DNA of 64,000 nucleotides, taken from contig NZ_QJTD01000003.1 in NCBI RefSeq assembly GCF_003217215.1, positions 124,001 to 188,000 on the forward strand, given 5' to 3'. The notes under the pieces are model-generated. The model was given only the letters and a program-made list of their open reading frames with translations, had not been told where the DNA came from and ran no database searches. This DNA is from Winogradskyella epiphytica. GTDB taxonomy: Bacteria > Bacteroidota > Bacteroidia > Flavobacteriales > Flavobacteriaceae. Below are positions 42,903 through 51,808 of this stretch, in pieces; the first letter of the stretch is position 1, and each line of letters begins with the position of its first letter. A program made the translations under genes and the position numbers.

Positions 42903-45101
42903 TTAGTTTTGAGCGGTTTCGTCTAAAATATCTTTAACTTTAATATCGGTACCTAGTCGCTGTAAATAAGCTATTAAGGCTACGATTTCTCTGTTTCGCA
43001 TTTCTACGAAATCATCTCCTGAGGCTGCTTTATCAGCTTCATACGAGGCTACAAAATCTGGATCATTATAGAGGCTTTTTTCAATTTGTGTACCTTGCTC
43101 TAACATATCAGCCTGTGCGTTGGCTATATCTTCAGCTGAATATGGTACACCTAAGGATACCATAGTTTTCATTTTCATCTCAGTATCAGATTTATCCAAT
43201 TCATCTCTAATTAACCATTGGTATGCTGGCATTATGGAACCGGTTGATGTACTTTGTGGATCGTACATATGATTAAAGTGCCAGTTGTCTGAGTATTTTC
43301 CTCCAACACGATGTAAATCTGGTCCAGTACGTTTACTTCCCCAAAGGAATGGATGATCGTATACAAATTCTCCAGCCTTAGAGTATTCTCCGTAACGCTC
43401 TACTTCCGATCTAAACGGACGTACCATTTGTGAGTGACAACCCACACAACCTTCTCTAATATAAATATCCCTTCCTTCAAGTTCTAAAGGTGTATAAGGT
43501 TTTACAGTACTAATTGTTGGAATATTAGATTTTACAACGATGGTTGGTATAATCTGTACGATACCACCAATTAAAATAGCGATTGTAGCATATATTGTTA
43601 AGAGTACAGGCTTACGCTCTAACCATGTGTGCCATCCTTCACCTGCAACACGACCTTTTGAAACACGTTTTAAAGCAGGAGCTTCAGCTAATTCATCTGT
43701 AACACCTTGCTTAGAGCTTACAACGGTTAGGATAACATTGACAACTAAAATAATCATCCCAGTGATGTATAAGGTGCCACCAATAGCACGCATCCAGTAC
43801 ATTGGCATAATTTCGGTTACGGTTTCTAGGAAGTTACCATAAACTAAAGTACCATCTGGGTTAAATTGTTTCCACATACTCGCTTGTGCAAAACCTGCAA
43901 CATAGAGAGGTAGTGCATACAACATTATACCTAATGTTCCAATCCAAAAGTGTAAATTGGCTAAACCGATAGAGTATAATTTAGTTTTAAATAATTTTGG
44001 AATAAGGTAATAAATCATACCAAAGGCTAAGAAACCATTCCAAGCTAATGCACCAACGTGCACGTGTGCAATAATCCAATCCGTAAAGTGTGCAATAGCA
44101 TTAACGTTTTTAAGCGATAACATCGGACCTTCAAAGGTTGCCATACCGTAACCTGTAATGGCTACAACCATAAACTTTAAAACAGGATCTGTACGCACCT
44201 TATCCCAAGCACCTCGCAAGGTTAAAAGCCCGTTAATCATACCACCCCAAGATGGCATTAATAGCATTACTGAGAAGGCTACACCTAAATGTTGTGCCCA
44301 TTCTGGTAAGGCTGTATATAATAAGTGGTGCGGACCTGCCCAAATATAAATAAAGATTAATGACCAGAAGTGAACGATAGATAAGCGATAAGAGTACACA
44401 GGTCTGTTCGCCGCTTTAGGCACAAAATAATACATGAGACCCAAAAAAGGAGTGGTTAAGAAAAATGCAACTGCATTATGTCCATACCACCATTGTACTA
44501 AGGCATCTTGTACACCAGCATATACCGAATAACTTTTCATACCTGTGAAACTTACAGGAAGCGCTAAACTATTAAAAATGTGAAGTACAGCAACCGTAAC
44601 AAACGTTGCTAAGTAGAACCATAAGGCCACGTACAAGTGTCGTTGGCGACGTTTTAACATCGTACCGATAAGATTAATACCAAAAGCCACCCAGATTAAG
44701 GCAATAGCAATATCTATTGGCCACTCTAGCTCGGCATACTCTTTAGACGTAGAATAACCTAAAGGCAATGTAATTGCTGCTGCAACAATAATAAGTTGCC
44801 ATCCCCAGAAATTTAAATTACTTAAAAAGTCGCTAAACATTCTTGCTTTTAGGAGGCGTTGCGTAGAGTAGTAGACACCTGCAAAGATGGCATTACCCAC
44901 AAATGCAAAAATCACCGCATTGGTGTGTAAAGGTCGTAATCGACCAAAACTCAACCAAGAGACACCATCGGTCATGTTTGGGAATAAAAACATAAAGGCC
45001 AAAATGAGCCCTACAAGCATCCCAACAACTCCCCAAAAAATGGTAGCATAAAGGAATTTTTTAACGATTTTATTATCGTAATAGAATTGTTGCATTTCCA
45101 T
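42903..45101 (-). CDS. ccoN: fused cbb3 oxidase subunits CcoN-CcoO
   Basis: 732 residues. Residues ~1-480 are CcoN with twelve or more helices: heme ligand histidines in RPLHTNAVIFAF, WWYGHNAVAFFL, GPHHLLYTALPEW and IIAHVHVGALAWNG. Residues ~510-730 are CcoO with a membrane anchor and a mono-heme c site GCVGCHSQMVRP. The fusion makes the catalytic subunit and the first heme subunit one polypeptide, an arrangement known in Bacteroidota. The enzyme reduces oxygen at high affinity and pumps protons. It begins 11 bases after ccoS. Confidence 0.97.
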   Translation of the reverse strand: MEMQQFYYDNKIVKKFLYATIFWGVVGMLVGLILAFMFLFPNMTDGVSWLSFGRLRPLHTNAVIFAFVGNAIFAGVYYSTQRLLKARMFSDFLSNLNFWGWQLIIVAAAITLPLGYSTSKEYAELEWPIDIAIALIWVAFGINLIGTMLKRRQRHLYVALWFYLATFVTVAVLHIFNSLALPVSFTGMKSYSVYAGVQDALVQWWYGHNAVAFFLTTPFLGLMYYFVPKAANRPVYSYRLSIVHFWSLIFIYIWAGPHHLLYTALPEWAQHLGVAFSVMLLMPSWGGMINGLLTLRGAWDKVRTDPVLKFMVVAITGYGMATFEGPMLSLKNVNAIAHFTDWIIAHVHVGALAWNGFLAFGMIYYLIPKLFKTKLYSIGLANLHFWIGTLGIMLYALPLYVAGFAQASMWKQFNPDGTLVYGNFLETVTEIMPMYWMRAIGGTLYITGMIILVVNVILTVVSSKQGVTDELAEAPALKRVSKGRVAGEGWHTWLERKPVLLTIYATIAILIGGIVQIIPTIVVKSNIPTISTVKPYTPLELEGRDIYIREGCVGCHSQMVRPFRSEVERYGEYSKAGEFVYDHPFLWGSKRTGPDLHRVGGKYSDNWHFNHMYDPQSTSTGSIMPAYQWLIRDELDKSDTEMKMKTMVSLGVPYSAEDIANAQADMLEQGTQIEKSLYNDPDFVASYEADKAASGDDFVEMRNREIVALIAYLQRLGTDIKVKDILDETAQN

Positions 45102-45112
45102 ATTTAATATAA

Positions 45113-45298
45113 TTAGTCAGTTTTAGTTTGTTTCGTTGTATTGGTTTGTTTCTTTACAAGTTCGTCTTCAAAAAGCATTCGAACGGATGGAGTATAGTCA
45201 TCGTCATATTGTCCGGACTTCACTGCCATAATGAAAATGACAAAAAAAGCCACACCAATAACCACGCTAACTGATAACAAAATATAAATAACACTCAT
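45113..45298 (-). CDS. ccoS: cbb3 oxidase maturation protein CcoS
   Basis: 61 residues: one membrane helix (about 4-26) followed by VKSGQYDDDYTPSVRMLFED, the CcoS signature in which a GQYDD motif precedes the tail. CcoS is needed for cofactor insertion into cbb3 oxidase. It is the first gene of the ccoS-ccoNO-ccoQ-ccoP-ccoG-ccoH-safE operon, with a -7 box and FNR-like site directly upstream. Confidence 0.93.
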   Translation of the reverse strand: MSVIYILLSVSVVIGVAFFVIFIMAVKSGQYDDDYTPSVRMLFEDELVKKQTNTTKQTKTD

Positions 45299-45317
45299 AC
45301 CTACTGAAGTTATGGCT

Positions 45318-45325
45318 CAAAAGTA
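45318..45325 (-). promoter_or_regulatory. -7 box of the cco operon
   Basis: TACTTTTG on the minus strand, a match to TAnnTTTG, 20 bases upstream of the ccoS ATG. Confidence 0.7.
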
Positions 45326-45347
45326 CTATTGAGACTGTTTTAAAAAT

Positions 45348-45361
45348 ATGATAAAAATCAT
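45348..45361. promoter_or_regulatory. FNR-like dyad upstream of cco operon
   Basis: ATGATAAAAATCAT on the plus strand (the same 14 bases as at nirK). Its centre, 45354.5, is 29.5 bases from the first base of the ccoS -7 box at 45325. Confidence 0.8.
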
Positions 45362-45377
45362 GTTTACTTATTTTTAT

Positions 45378-47753
45378 TCATTCTATTCGTTTCCCTAATA
45401 AATTTGTGGCAACGGTTGTAAATACCACAATACTAATAGAGCTTAAAGGCATTAATATTGCTGCAACAACAGGTTCTAATTGTCCGGTTGTTGCAAAATA
45501 TAACCCTATTATATTATAAAAAAATGACAATACAAAACTCCACTTAATAATTTTTATGGCTGATTTAGACGTTTGAATATAGCTATATAATTGCTTAAAT
45601 TTTGACGCATCTAAAATAGCATCACAAGCTGGTGAAAAGACATTGACGTCTTCCGAAATAGCGATACCCACATTACTTTGTGCCAAAGCACCTGCATCAT
45701 TTAGACCATCACCAATCATAAGTACCTTAGCACCTTCAGATTGATGATACTTTATAAACTCTAACTTGTCTTCAGGTTTTTGATTGAATATTAATTTCGT
45801 TTTCGTTGGAAGTAATTTCTTTAAATTCTCTAATTCACCTTCATTATCACCAGATAAAATGACCAAATCAAATTCCTTTTTTAGCTGATTGAATAATTTA
45901 GAGACACCTTTTCTATAACTATTATAAAAGGTGAATTTTCCTTTGTACACATTATTACTACTTACGTGGACCGTTGTATTTAATGCTGCATTATTCTCGG
46001 GATTACCCACAAAACTCGCCGATCCAATTTTAAGAGCAATATTATCGTGTTTTGCTTCAATTCCTTTTCCAACGTGTTCTTCAAACCTATCAAGGGTGAT
46101 AATGTTATTCGCTTCTAGTATATTGTATAAGGTTCTACTTAAAGGATGATTAGAGCCTCTTAATGAGTTTTTAAGAACTGTATTTTCAGAATCACTGAGT
46201 AAATCACCATCATATTCAGCATTGCTATCTTTATTGGAGGTAATGGTTCCTGTCTTATCAAAAATGACTGTATTTATCTGAGCAAGTTGTTCAATAACTG
46301 TGGCATTTTTTACATAGAATTTTAACTTCCCAAAAATCCGTAATAGGTTTCCAAATGTATAAGGAGCCGATAGTGCAATCGCACAAGGACAAGCGATAAT
46401 TAACACGGCAGTAAATACATTCATGGCTTTACTAGGATCGAGAAATAACCAAATGGAAGTAGAAATAAAGGCAATACTCAATACAGCAATCGTAAAATGC
46501 TTACTGATGGCATTCGTAATGTTTGTAAAACCATCTTCTTTATTTTTGCTGAAGACATCATTACTCCATAATTGTGTGAGATAACTTTGTTCAACAGATT
46601 TTAAAGCCTCCATTTCAATAACCCCATTGGTTTGTTTTCCACCTGCAAATATTTTATCTCCGGATTCTTTTGATACCGTTTGTGATTCTCCAGTAACAAA
46701 ACTATAGTCAATTTTAGCTCTACCATTTATTAGAATCCCATCCACAGGTATTAATTCTTCATTTCGGATTAAAATACGATCACCTTTTTCTATATCATAA
46801 ACTTGAATAGATTGCTCTTCACCATCTCTATTTATTTTTGTGATGGCGATAGGGAAATAGGATTTATAATCGCGCTCAAAAGATAAGAAGTCATAGGTTT
46901 TCTGTTGAAAGAATCGTCCAGTAAGTAGGAAAAATACCAGTCCGGCCAAACTATCAAAAAAGCCTGAACCTAAGTCGAACATTATTTCAACGGTGCTTCT
47001 AATAAACAAAACTGCAACTCCTAAAGCAATAGGAACGTCAATATTTAGCACTTTAGCTTTGAGTCCTTTATATGCTGAAATAAAATAATCTTGTGCAGAA
47101 TAAAAAACAATGGGTACAGACATGGCAAACATTAACCATCGGAAAAATGGTTTATACTGTTCTAACCAAAATTCATTAATCTCGAAATACTCAGGAAATG
47201 AAAGGAACATAATGTTTCCAAATCCAAATCCAGCGACACCGAGTTTATAGATTAATGTACGATTGATATGTTTCTTACCCGATTTAAAATCGTCTAAACT
47301 AATATAAGGTTCATAGCCAATAGAACTAAGCAACATCACCACCTCTTTCAAGCTAGTTTTATCGGAGTTATAAGTTACTCTAACCGTCTTCTTACCAAAG
47401 TTAACTTGAGAGTCAGAAATATTAGGGTTGAGCTTGTTTAAATTTTCAAGTATCCAAATACAAGAGCTGCAATGAATATGAGGAATGTATAAAGTGGCAA
47501 TTTCAATAGAATCACTTCGAAACTCCGTTAGTTTTTCAATAATATTCTCTTGTGTTAGGAAATCATATTTTCCCTCAATTTCCTTGGGAATAGCTCCCGG
47601 AGAGTTTTGTAAATCGTAATAACAGGTTAAGTCGTTTTCATTGAAAATCTCAAAAACAGTCTTACAGCCATTACAACAGAATGTCTTGTCCTGATACTTT
47701 ATTGGATGCTTACCGCAATCGTCACCACAGTGAAAACAAGAATTGCTTTCCAT
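45378..47753 (-). CDS. ccoI: copper-exporting P-type ATPase CcoI
   Basis: 791 residues. An N-terminal cysteine-rich zinc-ribbon-like unit (CFHCGDDCGKHP, TFCCNGC) is followed by a heavy-metal domain with HIHCSSC (C95, C98). Eight helices then carry CPCAIAL in the ion channel, DKTGTIT for phosphorylation and GDGLNDAGALAQS in the hinge. The extra N-terminal ribbon and the position in the cco cluster identify it as CcoI/FixI, which supplies copper for the CuB site of cbb3 oxidase. It is divergent from the fnr-like gene, with a shared dyad between them. Confidence 0.94.
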   Translation of the reverse strand: MESNSCFHCGDDCGKHPIKYQDKTFCCNGCKTVFEIFNENDLTCYYDLQNSPGAIPKEIEGKYDFLTQENIIEKLTEFRSDSIEIATLYIPHIHCSSCIWILENLNKLNPNISDSQVNFGKKTVRVTYNSDKTSLKEVVMLLSSIGYEPYISLDDFKSGKKHINRTLIYKLGVAGFGFGNIMFLSFPEYFEINEFWLEQYKPFFRWLMFAMSVPIVFYSAQDYFISAYKGLKAKVLNIDVPIALGVAVLFIRSTVEIMFDLGSGFFDSLAGLVFFLLTGRFFQQKTYDFLSFERDYKSYFPIAITKINRDGEEQSIQVYDIEKGDRILIRNEELIPVDGILINGRAKIDYSFVTGESQTVSKESGDKIFAGGKQTNGVIEMEALKSVEQSYLTQLWSNDVFSKNKEDGFTNITNAISKHFTIAVLSIAFISTSIWLFLDPSKAMNVFTAVLIIACPCAIALSAPYTFGNLLRIFGKLKFYVKNATVIEQLAQINTVIFDKTGTITSNKDSNAEYDGDLLSDSENTVLKNSLRGSNHPLSRTLYNILEANNIITLDRFEEHVGKGIEAKHDNIALKIGSASFVGNPENNAALNTTVHVSSNNVYKGKFTFYNSYRKGVSKLFNQLKKEFDLVILSGDNEGELENLKKLLPTKTKLIFNQKPEDKLEFIKYHQSEGAKVLMIGDGLNDAGALAQSNVGIAISEDVNVFSPACDAILDASKFKQLYSYIQTSKSAIKIIKWSFVLSFFYNIIGLYFATTGQLEPVVAAILMPLSSISIVVFTTVATNLLGKRIE

Positions 47754-47781
47754 ACTTAAACTTGCTCAATTATACCTGCGA

Positions 47782-47789
47782 CAAAGGTC
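47782..47789 (-). promoter_or_regulatory. -7 box of ccoI (one mismatch)
   Basis: GACCTTTG on the minus strand, one base off TAnnTTTG, at the same 29.5-base distance from the FNR-like dyad as in the other three promoters. Confidence 0.5.
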
Positions 47790-47811
47790 TCTAAACATGA
47801 GAATAGAAACT

Positions 47812-47825
47812 ATGATATTTGTCAT
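47812..47825. promoter_or_regulatory. FNR-like dyad shared by ccoI and fnr-like gene
   Basis: ATGATATTTGTCAT. For ccoI it stands in the class II activating position. For the plus-strand regulator it is only 15.5 bases before the first base of that gene's -7 box, covering the -33 region, which would suit autorepression. Confidence 0.7.
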
Positions 47826-47833
47826 GTTTTGAT

Positions 47834-47841
47834 TAACTTTG
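47834..47841 (+). promoter_or_regulatory. -7 box of fnr-like gene
   Basis: TAACTTTG matches TAnnTTTG, 23 bases upstream of the ATG. Confidence 0.65.
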
Positions 47842-47864
47842 AAACCTATCAAATATAAGGTATT

Positions 47865-48542
47865 ATGAGTAAATGTGAGCAGTGTATTTCGCGGCAGTTG
47901 AATTCAATGAAAACCTTAACTACAGAGGAGTTAAGACAGGTGTCTGCTTGTAAATCGACACGCTTTTACAAAAAGGGAGATGTTATATTTGATGAAGGAG
48001 AATCGTTGAACGGCATCTTTTGTGTACGTTCAGGTGTTGCTAAACTCACTAAATTGAGTGCTAACGGTAAAGACCACACTGTAAAACTATTAGGAAAAGG
48101 AGAACTATTAGGTCAGCGTTCTGTTATTAGTGACGAACGCACCAACCTCAGTGCAGTAGCTATAAATGATATTGAGTTATGTTATGTGCCCAAAGATCAA
48201 TTATTGACACATATACAAGGCAACAATGCTTTTTCACTTGATATCTTGAGAAATTTAGCTACGGATTTAAGAGGAGCTGAGGACGATTTAATTAACATGG
48301 CACAGAAGTCGGTGAAACAGCGTTTGACTGAAGTATTAATCTATGTTCAAAATACGTTTGGTCATGATTCTGAAGGATATTTGAGCTTGGTGCTTTCGCG
48401 CGAAGAGTATGCAAGTATTGTTGGTACAGCCACAGAATCTGCCATTAGAATTTTATCGCAATTCAAAAAAGATGGATTAATTTCTACAACAGGAAAACAA
48501 ATTAAGATAGAAAATTTAGAAGGGTTAAAACGTATTGGATAA
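47865..48542 (+). CDS. Crp/Fnr-family oxygen/redox regulator
   Basis: 225 residues: cyclic-nucleotide-type sensor domain (about 15-130), dimerisation helix and HTH with VGTATESAIRILSQFKKDG. An N-terminal CEQC motif gives C4 and C7, aligned with C20 and C23 of E. coli FNR, and C106 matches C122. The FNR C29 position is N13, while C29 and C53 are possible replacements. In the recognition helix E and R are kept but the Ser of FNR is Ile. It probably binds an oxygen-labile cluster and activates the four dyad promoters nearby; this is inferred. Confidence 0.88.
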   Translation: MSKCEQCISRQLNSMKTLTTEELRQVSACKSTRFYKKGDVIFDEGESLNGIFCVRSGVAKLTKLSANGKDHTVKLLGKGELLGQRSVISDERTNLSAVAINDIELCYVPKDQLLTHIQGNNAFSLDILRNLATDLRGAEDDLINMAQKSVKQRLTEVLIYVQNTFGHDSEGYLSLVLSREEYASIVGTATESAIRILSQFKKDGLISTTGKQIKIENLEGLKRIG

Positions 48543-48575
48543 ATATAACTATCCCTAATTCTACGATGTATAAGT

Positions 48576-48929
48576 TTAGTTCGTACGTAATATTTTCTCC
48601 ATTTTTCGCCCTTTAGCTAATTCGTCTACTAACTTATCTAAATATCTCACTTGTTTTGTAATGGGGTTTTTTAATTCCTCAATACGATAACCACAGATTA
48701 CACCTTTAATAAGATTCGCATTCGGATTTAAATTGAAAGTTTCAAAGGTCGCTTTTTCATCAATAAGCGCTTGCAATTTACCTTCGTTGAAACCTGTTAA
48801 CCATTCAATGACATGGTGAAGTTCTTCTTTTGTTCGGCCTTTCTTTTCAACTTTTGTTATATAGTGAGGATAAACTGATGCGAAAGTCATTTTTGTGATG
48901 CGTTCATTGTGTTCTGGAGTTGTTTTCAT
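48576..48929 (-). CDS. DUF2200 protein
   Basis: 117 residues, a complete member of DUF2200. Conserved pieces are MTFASVYPHYITKVEKKGRT, HHVIEWLTGFNEGKLQALI, VICGYRIEELKNPITKQVRYLDKLVDEL and a basic end. No catalytic motif or membrane segment. The family occurs widely in bacteria and has no function assigned. It is convergent with the fnr-like gene, with 33 bases between. Confidence 0.85.
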   Translation of the reverse strand: MKTTPEHNERITKMTFASVYPHYITKVEKKGRTKEELHHVIEWLTGFNEGKLQALIDEKATFETFNLNPNANLIKGVICGYRIEELKNPITKQVRYLDKLVDELAKGRKMEKILRTN

Positions 48930-49073
48930 GTGAGTTGAAGTTTCAAAGATGTGTTAGGATAAACTTCAAATTTACAAAGTCTTTTTACTTTTAAAATAAA
49001 AGATGAGCTTGATTTACAAAAGAGATGTTAATGCTTCTATTAGCCACTAAAAATGTGGTATTTTTATAATGTT

Positions 49074-50204
49074 ATGAGAAAAAAAACAAATAAATCTGGT
49101 TTTATATTTACGTCTTATGAGGCACCTAACCAGTCTCCTTTTGAAAAGTTGTTTGAGATTTTTAAGGAGCTAATTACTTATACTTCAGGTGATTTTGACG
49201 AGGCTATAGATTGGATGAAGCAGCTTGATAAAGAATATAAGTTAACAACGCCAGACTATACTATAGATGATTTTGTTGAAGATTTAAAAAAGAAAGGTTA
49301 TATCAGAGAGGAAATAGATCCAGATGCTAGTGGCGGAAGCGGAATAACAATAACAGCAAAGACAGAACGTGCCATACGACAACAAGCTTTGGATCATATT
49401 TTTGGAAAAATAAAACGAAGTGGCTCTGGTAATCATAAAAGTAAAGGTGTTGGTTTAGGTGATGAACATACAGGCGACTTTAGAGCTTATCAATTTGGTG
49501 ATGCTTTAGATAAGGTGTCCATGACCGAAAGTATAAGAAACGCACAAATAAACAATGGGATTGGCGATTTTAGCATTACTGAAGATGATTTAGTTGTTGA
49601 AGAAACTTTGCATAAAAGTCAGATGAGTACGATACTGATGATAGATATAAGTCACAGTATGATCTTATATGGCGAAGACCGAATTACTCCGGCTAAAAAA
49701 GTAGCAATGGCCTTAGCTGAATTGATAACAACCCGTTACCCAAAGGATTCTTTAGAAATCTTGGTGTTTGGGAATGATGCTTGGCCTATAAAAATTAAAG
49801 ACCTGCCTTACCTAAAAGTTGGACCCTACCATACGAATACGGTTGCTGGACTGCAATTAGCCATGGATATGCTAAGAAGAAAGCGAAACACCAATAAACA
49901 AATATTTATGATTACAGACGGTAAACCGAGTTGTATTCGCTTACCTGACGGCCAATATTATAAAAATAGTAATGGTTTAGACCCGTATATCACAAACAAG
50001 TGTTACGCCATGGCTCAACAAGCTAGACGATTACATATACCAATTACCACATTTATGATTGCCGAAGATCCATACCTCATGCAGTTTATTAGAGAATTTA
50101 CACAAGCTAATAGAGGCAAGGCCTTTTATACAGGATTAAAGGGATTGGGCGAAATGATTTTTGAAGATTACGAAAATAATAGAAAGAAAAGAATTAAGGG
50201 ATAA
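49074..50204 (+). CDS. VWA-domain protein paired with a MoxR-type ATPase
   Basis: About 376 residues. I start at ATG 49074 (RKKTNKSGFIFTSYEAP), because the alternative ATG at 49053 lies just upstream of a TATTTTTA element that resembles the -7 box. The C-terminal half is a von Willebrand A domain with a complete MIDAS: DISHS near the middle, a Thr/Asp in TNTVAGLQLA and MITDGKPS. A basic linker KIKRSGSGNHKSKG precedes it. VWA proteins of this kind work with MoxR AAA+ ATPases to install cofactors or remodel complexes. The ATPase follows by about 95 bases. Confidence 0.85.
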   Translation: MRKKTNKSGFIFTSYEAPNQSPFEKLFEIFKELITYTSGDFDEAIDWMKQLDKEYKLTTPDYTIDDFVEDLKKKGYIREEIDPDASGGSGITITAKTERAIRQQALDHIFGKIKRSGSGNHKSKGVGLGDEHTGDFRAYQFGDALDKVSMTESIRNAQINNGIGDFSITEDDLVVEETLHKSQMSTILMIDISHSMILYGEDRITPAKKVAMALAELITTRYPKDSLEILVFGNDAWPIKIKDLPYLKVGPYHTNTVAGLQLAMDMLRRKRNTNKQIFMITDGKPSCIRLPDGQYYKNSNGLDPYITNKCYAMAQQARRLHIPITTFMIAEDPYLMQFIREFTQANRGKAFYTGLKGLGEMIFEDYENNRKKRIKG

Positions 50205-50298
50205 ATAATAAGCTGTTAACCTTTCAGTGTTTGCGCTTAACTTTTTTAAAATTGAAGAATTTGCGAATCGCATGAAACGAACAGCCAAAAGCTATACT

Positions 50299-51756
50299 AT
50301 GAATAACATTAAAACACTAGGTGAATTAAAACAATCAGTTTATCAATCCAAATCTATTAAGGATGAGCTGCGAGATAATTTAATTGAAAACATTAAAAAT
50401 AAAAAGAACAGTTTTGAAGGCATCCATGGTTATGAAAACACGGTCATTCCAGAATTAGAACGAGCGATTCTTTCACGCCATAATATTAATTTGTTAGGAT
50501 TACGAGGTCAAGCCAAAACACGTTTAGCGCGTATGATGGTAAATTTATTGGATGATTATATACCTGTAGTTGAAGGTTCTGAAATAAATGATGATCCTTT
50601 AAACCCTATTTCAAGATATGCGAAAGAACTAATTGCCGAAAAAGGTGATGAAACGCCTATTCTATGGTTACGTAAAAATGATCGTTTTGCTGAAAAACTA
50701 GCCACTCCAGATGTGACTGTAGCGGATATAATTGGAGATGTGGATCCTATTAAAGCAGCAAATTTAAAATTGAGTTATGCCGATGATCGTGTGATTCATT
50801 ATGGAATGATTCCAAGAGCCAACCGTTGCATATTTGTAATTAACGAATTACCCGATTTACAAGCTCGAATCCAAGTTGCACTATTCAATATTTTACAGGA
50901 AGGAGATATTCAAATTAGAGGATTTAAATTGAGGTTGCCATTAGATATGCAATTCGTGTTTACTGCAAATCCTGAAGACTATACCAATAGAGGGAGTATT
51001 GTCACGCCTTTAAAAGATAGAATTGGATCACAAATTTTAACACATTACCCTGGGTCTGTAGAAACAGCAAGAAGTATAACGGTTCAAGAAGCGAAATTAG
51101 ATGCGCGACAAGTTGAATCGGTTTATGTTCCAGATTTAGCCAAAGATTTATTGGAACAAATTAGTTTTGAAGCTAGAGAGAGTGAATATGTAGACATAAA
51201 AAGTGGTGTAAGTGCAAGAATGAGTATCACTGCTTTTGAAAATTTGCTGAGTACCGCAGAACGTCGTGCTTTATTAGCAGGAGATGAAAATACCTCAGTA
51301 CGATTATCTGATTTTGTTGGTGTGATTCCTGCAATAACCGGAAAAGTAGAATTAGTATATGAAGGTGAACAAGAAGGCGCTGATTTCGTCGCCAATGAAT
51401 TACTGAATAGTGCGATTAAAACACTATTCCCAGACTATTTTCCTAAGATTGAAAAATTAGAAAAGCAAGGTGAAGAAACTCCCTATGACGATGTACTATC
51501 TTGGTTTTTTCAAGGAAGTGGATTTGAATTGATGGACGATTTTAATGACGAAACCTACAAATCAAAGTTGGATGAGATTAGTCCTTTAGATGCTTTGATT
51601 GCCGAATATCAGCCGGATATTGATCCTAAAGATGTTTATTTTGAAAAGGAATTTATCCTTTGGGGCTTGGTGCAATTTAATAAGTTAAGTAAACATCGTT
51701 ATTCTGAAGGGACACAATTTCAAGACCCTTATGGTAGTTTTATAAACGGTTTATAA
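50299..51756 (+). CDS. MoxR/magnesium chelatase I-type AAA+ ATPase
   Basis: About 485 residues. The frame is open from a GTG at 50227, with further ATGs at 50272 and 50299. I choose 50299 because NNIKTLGELKQSVYQSKSI is where relatives begin. Walker A is GLRGQAKTR, Walker B is CIFVINELPD with Asn in place of Asp, and sensor 1 is FVFTANPEDY. An arginine finger lies in LKDRIGSQILTHYPG. It probably acts as a chaperone on a partner through the upstream VWA protein. The transcript ends at the hairpin 51766-51803. Confidence 0.85.
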   Translation: MNNIKTLGELKQSVYQSKSIKDELRDNLIENIKNKKNSFEGIHGYENTVIPELERAILSRHNINLLGLRGQAKTRLARMMVNLLDDYIPVVEGSEINDDPLNPISRYAKELIAEKGDETPILWLRKNDRFAEKLATPDVTVADIIGDVDPIKAANLKLSYADDRVIHYGMIPRANRCIFVINELPDLQARIQVALFNILQEGDIQIRGFKLRLPLDMQFVFTANPEDYTNRGSIVTPLKDRIGSQILTHYPGSVETARSITVQEAKLDARQVESVYVPDLAKDLLEQISFEARESEYVDIKSGVSARMSITAFENLLSTAERRALLAGDENTSVRLSDFVGVIPAITGKVELVYEGEQEGADFVANELLNSAIKTLFPDYFPKIEKLEKQGEETPYDDVLSWFFQGSGFELMDDFNDETYKSKLDEISPLDALIAEYQPDIDPKDVYFEKEFILWGLVQFNKLSKHRYSEGTQFQDPYGSFINGL

Positions 51757-51765
51757 GTGATAAAG

Positions 51766-51803
51766 AAAGACCTGCTAAAATTTCGAAATTTAGCAGGTCT
51801 TTT
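51766..51803. terminator. bidirectional terminator
   Basis: aaagacctgctaaa (51766-51779) pairs with tttagcaggtcttt (51789-51802), with T residues after it. It lies between convergent stops at 51756 and 51809. Confidence 0.85.
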
Positions 51804-51808
51804 TAATT

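Noticed and set aside
42903..45101. Nitric oxide reductase NorB as identity of the large oxidase
   Set aside because: The CcoO-type heme site fused at the C-terminus and the ccoS/Q/P/G/I neighbours identify a cbb3 oxygen reductase.
49053..49073. Earlier ATG for the VWA gene
   Set aside because: It lies just upstream of, and would have to be transcribed from above, a TATTTTTA promoter-like element, and the added residues (WYFYNV) are not typical.
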